From assembly GCA_910580195.1 (NCBI GenBank), contig CAJTWA010000002.1:1-64000 (forward strand): a DNA stretch of 64,000 bases. The letters are read 5' to 3'. The translations under genes and the position numbers were made by a program. Shown here in pieces: positions 58,465-64,000 of the stretch; position 1 is the stretch's first letter; each line of letters starts with the position of its first letter. The DNA is from an uncultured Lachnospiraceae bacterium. Its GTDB lineage: Bacteria; Bacillota; Clostridia; Lachnospirales; Lachnospiraceae. Below the pieces are notes generated by a model. It was not told where the DNA came from, ran no database searches, and saw nothing but the letters and a program-made list of their open reading frames with translations.

Positions 58465-59430
58465 TTATGGGATACATAAATCCTCAATCATTTTCTTATG
58501 CACATCCGGGCATAGGAAAAAATAATTTGTTTCAACAGTATTCCCATCCACATACCCAAATTTTTTCAATTTATTATTTCCTGCCAAGACATAACATTGA
58601 TAACCAATATCCCCTAATAAACAAATAATGTCATTCGGATGGTAATTAAATTTTGCAGACCACTTACGCAGCATTTCTGAAAAAATAACAGGCTTATATT
58701 TCTGGATACTTTTCAGGGCGCCTCTAAATACCAGCAGTTCCGATCCTTCTACATCACATTTGATAAAATCTAAACCTTTCATGTTTTCTGACTCTATAAA
58801 ATCATCCAAGCATCTTACTTCACATTCTACCTCTTTTGCCGTACCTGCCTCCCTTAAATCAACCATAGACGATGCACCTGACTCCTCTATGTTATAAAAA
58901 AACGATACCTTTTTGTTTTCATCAGACAGCCCTATTTGAAATGTACTGCAATTGTTAAGCCGGTTCAGCTCCACATTCCTCCGCAACCTGTTATAAGTTT
59001 CCAAGATAGGTTCAAATGCATAACTATGCAAATGTGGGTATTGCCTACAGAGATTTAGGGAATACCATCCTAAATTTGCCCCGGCATCTAAAAAAATACT
59101 ATTTTCCTTTAGATAACTGCAAAGCATCCCAGCCATAGCCAATTCATTGGGCTCATACCCAGAGGTTATGCTCAATTCATCTGCCGGGATAGCTGTTACG
59201 TCATTTTCACAAAATACCATACTAATATCATATGGCTCATTTTTTATATTTTGGTTTGTTATTGTAAATATTATCTCTTTCCCATCAATTTCAATTTTTG
59301 AAACGTGCGATTGATTGATTAATTCCTTGTACTCAAAAAGCTCTGTATATTTTTCAAACATTTTTGATTTATATTCTTTAGGCGATATATTCCCTGCTGC
59401 ACATAACTCCTGTAAATCTTTGAACCGCAT
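58465..59430 (-). CDS. FkbM family SAM-dependent methyltransferase
   Basis: 321 residues. The FkbM-type core (about 125-290) has IFLDAGANLGWYSL, YAFEPILETYNRLRRNVELN and the FkbM signature LDFIKCDVEGSELLVFRGA, with PVIFSEM. These enzymes O-methylate sugars or other hydroxyls on secreted glycans and metabolites. The N-terminal 120 residues are family-specific. AAAGGAA lies upstream of ATG 59430. It sits between an SDR and the TPP enzyme in the operon, and its base composition is clearly AT-rich compared with the TPP gene. Confidence 0.9.
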   Translation of the reverse strand: MRFKDLQELCAAGNISPKEYKSKMFEKYTELFEYKELINQSHVSKIEIDGKEIIFTITNQNIKNEPYDISMVFCENDVTAIPADELSITSGYEPNELAMAGMLCSYLKENSIFLDAGANLGWYSLNLCRQYPHLHSYAFEPILETYNRLRRNVELNRLNNCSTFQIGLSDENKKVSFFYNIEESGASSMVDLREAGTAKEVECEVRCLDDFIESENMKGLDFIKCDVEGSELLVFRGALKSIQKYKPVIFSEMLRKWSAKFNYHPNDIICLLGDIGYQCYVLAGNNKLKKFGYVDGNTVETNYFFLCPDVHKKMIEDLCIP

Positions 59431-59480
59431 TTCACTTTATATTCCTTTCAATTTGTCTTGAAAACATTTCATTTCCAACC

Positions 59481-61340
59481 TTAGCAATCCATCTGGTACA
59501 TCCCTACCAGCATATTCTCCCGCAGCTCCTCCTCCGGCAGCATAGGGTTCATATACTCCAGCGGCAGCGATTCCATCTGCCCATCCGCACGTTTATAGGA
59601 AACCTGCTTCGGCAATGCGCAAAGTTCCATCGGCACAAGCACCTCGCACACCACAGGCCCCTCATAAGCCAGTACTTCCCGGACCTTCTCCCGCACTTCC
59701 CCGTTATTCCTAATCTGGGCAGTTTTCAGCCCATAAGCCGCCGCCACGCCCGATATTGGCGATAGGGTAAGGTGCGAGCTTTCGTCACAGGCCACATAAT
59801 GCCCTTGGAAAATATTTTTTTGGGTGGCGTGTATCTGGGCATAGCCTTGGTTGTTCAGCACGAAAATCTTAATGGGCAGCCCCAGCCGCCGGATGGTTTC
59901 CAGCTCTTGGATGTTCATCTGGAAGCCGCCATCCCCGTTGACGCACACGGTCCTGCGGCCATTCCCGGCCAGGCAGGCGCCAATTGTTGCCGGGACGCCA
60001 AAGCCCATGGAGGCAAGGCCTTTCGTTGCGAATACCCGCTGACCCTTCTTTACCCGGAATACCTGCATGGAAATGTCAATGCATGTCCCGGAACTGCCGG
60101 AAACGTAAATGTCGTTTTCTTCCATCTGTTCCGTAATGGCGTCCAGCAATGCATAGGTATTGGCATACCCTTCCTGTTCCCAATGGGCTTTCTGCACAAT
60201 GGGGTACTTCTCTTTCATCCGGTTCCCGTATGCAGCCCACCCGGAACGGTCTTTCCGCTGGATTTTGTCCTTGTGCATCAGCAAAAGTTCCATAAATTCT
60301 TTTGCATCTGCACAGATGGGGATTTGCGGCCTTACATTTATCTTCTTTAATTCATTCCCGTCAATGTCTACCATCACCTTGACCGCCTCCCTTGCAAAGC
60401 CGTCAAAGTTATAGCCTGTCTGGAGCAGGTTCATCCGTGCACCGATAGACAGAAAGAAATCTGAATTCTGCTGCATGAAATTGGCATACCGTTGCCCCAT
60501 GCCGCCAGGCCTGCCAAAAAACAGCGGGTGGCTGTCCTCTATCAAGTCAATCCCATTCCAAGTCGTCAATACTGGGATTTGCAGGCAGCTTACTAATTCC
60601 TCAAAAACTTCTATCCCGTCCGACAGGCGGATTCCGTTACCCGCCAATAGCACTGGGCGTTCTGACGCATTTAGGCAGTCTATTACCTGCAGCGCCTGCT
60701 TTTCTAACCCTTTTTTTCTTATTTCCTGTTTTTGAGCCCCTGCCTGCCCATAACCTATCCCGTCTGTTTGGGCATCTGCTCCCTGCCATGGCTCCCATCC
60801 TGCCAATTCCGTTTCATCCACCATGGATGCCTGGATATCCAATGGGATGTCCAGCCAGACCGGCCCTTTCCGCCCGCTGGTTGCTCGGTATAGGGCTTTG
60901 TCCAAATGGTATTTTATGGTTTCCGGCTCTGTCACCATGGCCGCATATTTGGTAACCGGCTTTACAATGGATATGATATCCAGCTCCTGCATCCCCTGCT
61001 GGCGGACGCCCTGCCCGCGGATCTGGTCTGCAAGTTTCACCTGCCCAGAGAGCACGACCATAGGGGTGGATTCCACATAGGCGGCAGCCACGCCGGTAAT
61101 TGCATTTGTCCCGCCCGGCCCGGTCGTTACCATCAAAAGCCCCGGCTTGTTGGTGACGCGGGCATAGGCTTCTGCCGCAATGGCACAGGCCTGCTCATGG
61201 AGGCATACCACATATTGGATTTTCTGGCTCCTGCCAAGGGAGTCATTTAAATGCATGGCCCCGCCGCCCGGCAGCATAAACATATGGGCTACGCCTAATT
61301 TCTCTAAATATTGGATGATGTAGTCTGATACTTTAATCAT
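59481..61340 (-). CDS. Acetolactate synthase-like thiamine-diphosphate enzyme
   Basis: 619 residues with the three-domain ALS/IlvB fold. The PYR domain has the activating Glu in VCLHEQACAIAAEAYAR (about 52), GPGGTNAITGVAAAYVESTPM follows, and the C-terminal TPP/Mg motif is VNGDGGFQMNIQELETIRRLGLPIKIFVLNNQGY (positions about 455-490). An insert of about 30 residues precedes the central domain (about 195-225). Inside a glycan island with no other isoleucine/valine genes, a sugar-modifying role is likely, for example YerE-like two-carbon transfer to a 4-keto sugar, or supply of a keto-acid side chain with the adjacent aldolase. AGAGGT precedes ATG 61340. Confidence 0.88.
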   Translation of the reverse strand: MIKVSDYIIQYLEKLGVAHMFMLPGGGAMHLNDSLGRSQKIQYVVCLHEQACAIAAEAYARVTNKPGLLMVTTGPGGTNAITGVAAAYVESTPMVVLSGQVKLADQIRGQGVRQQGMQELDIISIVKPVTKYAAMVTEPETIKYHLDKALYRATSGRKGPVWLDIPLDIQASMVDETELAGWEPWQGADAQTDGIGYGQAGAQKQEIRKKGLEKQALQVIDCLNASERPVLLAGNGIRLSDGIEVFEELVSCLQIPVLTTWNGIDLIEDSHPLFFGRPGGMGQRYANFMQQNSDFFLSIGARMNLLQTGYNFDGFAREAVKVMVDIDGNELKKINVRPQIPICADAKEFMELLLMHKDKIQRKDRSGWAAYGNRMKEKYPIVQKAHWEQEGYANTYALLDAITEQMEENDIYVSGSSGTCIDISMQVFRVKKGQRVFATKGLASMGFGVPATIGACLAGNGRRTVCVNGDGGFQMNIQELETIRRLGLPIKIFVLNNQGYAQIHATQKNIFQGHYVACDESSHLTLSPISGVAAAYGLKTAQIRNNGEVREKVREVLAYEGPVVCEVLVPMELCALPKQVSYKRADGQMESLPLEYMNPMLPEEELRENMLVGMYQMDC

Positions 61341-61472
61341 GATATACCTCTGTCGCCTAAATTAATCTCTTCCTACAGAACTGTGATGCCCATGATACAG
61401 GGAGGAGATCCACGCCATGCTGCAACGCAACAGCTTTCACGTAACGCCGCTTCACAGCGCCCCATAAGCTGG

Positions 61473-62294
61473 CTATTCTGCAGCCGAATGTGCATGGTAT
61501 TTAATCAGCTGCTCAATGAGCTGGTTTTTTACCATAGTGGCCTCATACCCGCCGTTGACGCCCATTTTATGGAACAGGTATTCCATCGTCAGGTTCCCGT
61601 CCCGCCATTTGCCGCCAAGGCCTAGGTGGGTAACGTCCATGTAATCTGCGTTCCGCTCCAAGGCCAAATCCGCCAGTTTTTCCGCCGTCCCGTTTTTGTC
61701 ATGGAGGTGCACGCCGCACTCCACGCCGCTCTCATGGCACTCCTCAATGGTACGCACGACATACTCCTCTGTCATGACGCTTTCCGTATCTGCAAATTCA
61801 ATGGCATGCACGCCCTTTTTTGCCGCAAAACTGATGAATTCCCTGTTTTTTTCTGGGGAGTTATACCCTGCGCTGGTAAAATTGATAAACACTTCGTACC
61901 CCAATTCCATGCACTCGTCCACTCTTTGCTCCAAAACTGTAAAATCTGTTTCATGGGAACGGGTGAGGATCCGTATGGTGTCTACTGCGCTTTCTTTTTG
62001 GGGCAAAAGCTCTGCCAGCGGCCTTTGGATATCACGCATGGCGGATATTTTGGTAATATTTTTTATTGTTTTTAGCACAGATAAAATTTCCTCATTTTTT
62101 GTGCTGCAATAGCGGTAGCACCCTTTTCCGGGGTCGGCTTCGGTGTTATGGAAAAACCCTAATTCTACATAGTCGATGCCTTTCCCTTGGGCAAACTTAT
62201 ACACGCTCCGGACAAATTCATCATCGAAATACCACCCTGTCTGGTAGCCTACTTCCCGCAGGGTGCAGTCAAATACTTTTAACCTGTTTATCAT
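61473..62294 (-). CDS. HMGL-like aldolase (4-hydroxy-2-oxovalerate aldolase-type TIM barrel)
   Basis: A 273-residue barrel of the DRE-TIM metallolyase family: FDCTLREVGYQTG (metal-binding DxT/SLRE start), EFADTESVMTEEY and HLHDKNGTAEKLADLA with the HxH metal ligands (about 205). It lacks the communication domain of isopropylmalate synthase. ATG 62294 (MINRLKVFD) is preferred, with AGAGG upstream; the longer frame lies inside the preceding glycosyltransferase. Its gene overlaps that glycosyltransferase by 26 bp and precedes the TPP enzyme by 132 bp. Together they could build and attach a short-chain hydroxy/keto-acid, which is inference. Confidence 0.85.
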   Translation of the reverse strand: MINRLKVFDCTLREVGYQTGWYFDDEFVRSVYKFAQGKGIDYVELGFFHNTEADPGKGCYRYCSTKNEEILSVLKTIKNITKISAMRDIQRPLAELLPQKESAVDTIRILTRSHETDFTVLEQRVDECMELGYEVFINFTSAGYNSPEKNREFISFAAKKGVHAIEFADTESVMTEEYVVRTIEECHESGVECGVHLHDKNGTAEKLADLALERNADYMDVTHLGLGGKWRDGNLTMEYLFHKMGVNGGYEATMVKNQLIEQLIKYHAHSAAE

Positions 62295-63993
62295 TTCCCT
62301 CTTCCTCTGCGGTTTCGTCCACATACTCCTTATACCATTGAGAATATGATGTCACCATATTTGCATATACCCTATCACTTACCACAACTTCCAGTGCTTT
62401 AATCCCTTCTACTGATGCCCGCAATACACGGTCATACGCTTCCCGGAAACTACATTCCACAATTCCCCCCTGCTGCTGGTATAACTTTAACATCCAAAAG
62501 ACTTTACTAACTGCTCTGGCATAACTATTTTTTATTACTCTAGGCGGCAGCATATCCTTCCACTTATTCAGCAATAATGTAATGCCAGCCAACTGCTTTA
62601 ACCGGCTATCTACCCTGGCATAACTTAATATCCCTTGTCCCTCTGCGCCATTGCCTATTTTCTCAAAATCGTCTTTTCCCTCCTGAAACAGCATTTCCCC
62701 ACAGGTATAAATATCTTCCTCCACTGCACAACGCATAGCCGCAGCATTATGCGGATATGCCTTTGCAAACTCATTGCCTCCCGCTGGATCCGTCGGCCAT
62801 CCATATTCCTCGCTCAATTTTAATTCCCTGTGTTTTTCTGTAGAAAATATGCTTCCGGATAAATAATTTAAAGACCAGAACAATTTATCAAAAGCTTCTT
62901 CTCCTCCTTTATAATATCCATTTACGTTGTCCCAATAATTGTATTTACCTGCAGCTTTAATAAAACCGATCCTATCTCCATACTTTTGGATTAGGTACAG
63001 ATATTTCCATACATTGTCCAAATAAACCATGTCTTCATCGCTAACCATAAAGCAAAATTTTCCTGAAGCCCTCTCCACTGTTTCCGCAAAAGTTATATTT
63101 CCTCCCGGATTGTCAGGAAAACGGTAATAAGCAATCCTGCAATCACTTTCTGCCAATCTTTCTATTTCCCGATATCCTTCTACATTCACTTGGCTGCAAT
63201 TGTCACATACCAGAAACTCTACCTCCGAGTCATAAGACAATTTCCGAAGATGTTCTATACTTTTCAGCGCCCGATGCCCCCGGTTGTAGCTTGGAATCCC
63301 GATTGTTAAAAGCACATCCCGGCTATCCCTGCCCTCCTGCGAACAGCGGAATTTGTGTTCAGACTCAATCCATGCCCGAAATACTTCTGCATCGCCCCGG
63401 ATGCCCTTATACAGCCTTGGAAGGGGTAGTCCCTTATGTTCCTGAAAAAAAAGTTTCATATCCTCTAAACTCCCAAAAATATGCCACTCTTCCTGAAACA
63501 CATCCCCAAACTCTGGCAGCTGAAGGTAAGAAAACGGAAGGATTCCATCTGAGAGAAAATACACCATTTGCTTAGAGTTCCTTTGTTTTGTTTTTATTGG
63601 CTCTATATAATCCCAGTCTTTCCAAAAAACAGTGGCATCAAAAGCATTTTCCCCACCCAAAATTTCATCATCTGAGTACATGCTGCCACTAGCAACCACT
63701 TTCCCGCCAATTTCCCTACTTATTTTGCCATATAGATAATAAACGCCGTCTGTTGCAGGAATAAACCAATATGGAAACTCTTCAAAATGGCAGCTTGTCC
63801 TTGTATGTATTTGCTTCGCATGTTCTTCCAGATTCTTTTCATAAACTGAACGAAACTCCTTTACATTTGGCATAATAAATGCTTCTTCCATTATTTGGCT
63901 AATTACATCTTTACGGTATCCTTTTTCCTGAAGCTTCTTCCATGTTTCAATGCTTTCCACATAAAACTTCTGCCCAAACAAGAACCATCCCAT
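62269..63993 (-). CDS. Family 2 glycosyltransferase with long N-terminal extension, possibly 5'-partial
   Basis: At least 574 residues. The GT-A domain begins near residue 228 (VLLTIGIPSYNRGHRALKSIEHL) with VCDNCSQVNVEGY and MVSDEDMVYLDNVWKYL (DxD-like). The N-terminal 225 residues contain motifs such as ATDGVYYLYGKI and an unrecognised alpha/beta region. The C terminus is helical and overlaps the aldolase gene. The frame stays open to the window edge beyond ATG 63993, with no ribosome site visible in the last 7 bases, so the true start may lie outside. It belongs to the same transcription unit as the rest of the island. Confidence 0.8.
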   Translation of the reverse strand: MGWFLFGQKFYVESIETWKKLQEKGYRKDVISQIMEEAFIMPNVKEFRSVYEKNLEEHAKQIHTRTSCHFEEFPYWFIPATDGVYYLYGKISREIGGKVVASGSMYSDDEILGGENAFDATVFWKDWDYIEPIKTKQRNSKQMVYFLSDGILPFSYLQLPEFGDVFQEEWHIFGSLEDMKLFFQEHKGLPLPRLYKGIRGDAEVFRAWIESEHKFRCSQEGRDSRDVLLTIGIPSYNRGHRALKSIEHLRKLSYDSEVEFLVCDNCSQVNVEGYREIERLAESDCRIAYYRFPDNPGGNITFAETVERASGKFCFMVSDEDMVYLDNVWKYLYLIQKYGDRIGFIKAAGKYNYWDNVNGYYKGGEEAFDKLFWSLNYLSGSIFSTEKHRELKLSEEYGWPTDPAGGNEFAKAYPHNAAAMRCAVEEDIYTCGEMLFQEGKDDFEKIGNGAEGQGILSYARVDSRLKQLAGITLLLNKWKDMLPPRVIKNSYARAVSKVFWMLKLYQQQGGIVECSFREAYDRVLRASVEGIKALEVVVSDRVYANMVTSYSQWYKEYVDETAEEEGNDKQVKSI

Positions 63994-64000
63994 CTGAAAT

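Noticed and set aside
1..64000. tRNA or rRNA genes and transposase genes
   Set aside because: No cloverleaf with a GTTCRA-type arm, rRNA-like block or DDE transposase signature was noticed on either strand, although a by-eye scan could miss a single tRNA.

Overview
The window looks like chromosomal DNA from a mid-GC Gram-positive anaerobe, most likely a Lachnospiraceae-type clostridium. The gene families are typical of that group: rubrerythrin, YitT/DUF2179, a trigger-factor-like lipoprotein, CbiK, a DUF1703-type ATPase and Shine-Dalgarno-rich starts. No outer-membrane or LPS-assembly genes are seen, and the family-level assignment is inference. Nearly all genes are on the minus strand; only a phosphoglycolate phosphatase (147-803) and cbiK (11830-12618) are on plus. 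No rRNA, tRNA, CRISPR array or transposase gene was recognised.

Region 1 (1-30 kb) is mostly housekeeping or accessory: HAD phosphatase, YitT membrane protein, PPIase lipoprotein, rubrerythrin, MATE exporter, zinc-ribbon protein, a secreted propeller/C39-like protein with its coupled methyltransferase, a proline-rich coat-like protein, cbiK, glgB, a 1.5-kcodon TPR/repeat/P-loop protein, an AI-2E transporter, an aconitase-family hydratase, a two-component system and a DUF1703-type ATPase. The spacers are rich in minisatellites (30-36 bp or 64 bp periods) and long imperfect palindromes. Some sit in promoters or 5' leaders: one repeat supplies the likely -35 of cbiK, one fills the leader of the response-regulator operon, and a 24-bp perfect inverted repeat encloses 133 bp in the hydratase leader.

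Region 2 (30.3-64 kb) is one long minus-strand glycan island, still open at the right edge. It encodes (i) CDP-4-keto-3,6-dideoxyhexose synthesis (RfbF, RfbG, RfbH) plus a degenerate RfbF paralogue; (ii) a VioA-like aminotransferase with a hexapeptide acyltransferase; (iii) a complete GDP-D-glycero-alpha-D-manno-heptose route (GmhA, HddA kinase, fused HddC-GmhB); (iv) an adjacent, overlapping ColC/ColD-like pair that would 3-deoxygenate a GDP-4-keto-6-deoxy sugar; (v) a split transketolase coupled to a cobalamin-binding radical SAM enzyme; (vi) an acetolactate-synthase-like TPP enzyme beside an HMGL-like aldolase; (vii) glycosyltransferases of families 2, 4 and 11, an FkbM methyltransferase, a second radical SAM protein and several SDR enzymes. 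No Wzx/Wzy or ABC exporter is present, so the product may be a protein-linked (for example flagellin) glycan, or the export genes may lie outside the window.

The most striking signals are two neighbouring paralogous family-2 glycosyltransferases, each split by a frameshift exactly at a poly-G tract (G7 and G9) at different positions, which suggests phase variation; an exact 75-bp in-frame triplication in rfbG; and the co-location of GDP-heptose, 3-deoxygenation and two-carbon-transfer chemistry, which suggests an unusual deoxy or branched higher sugar.
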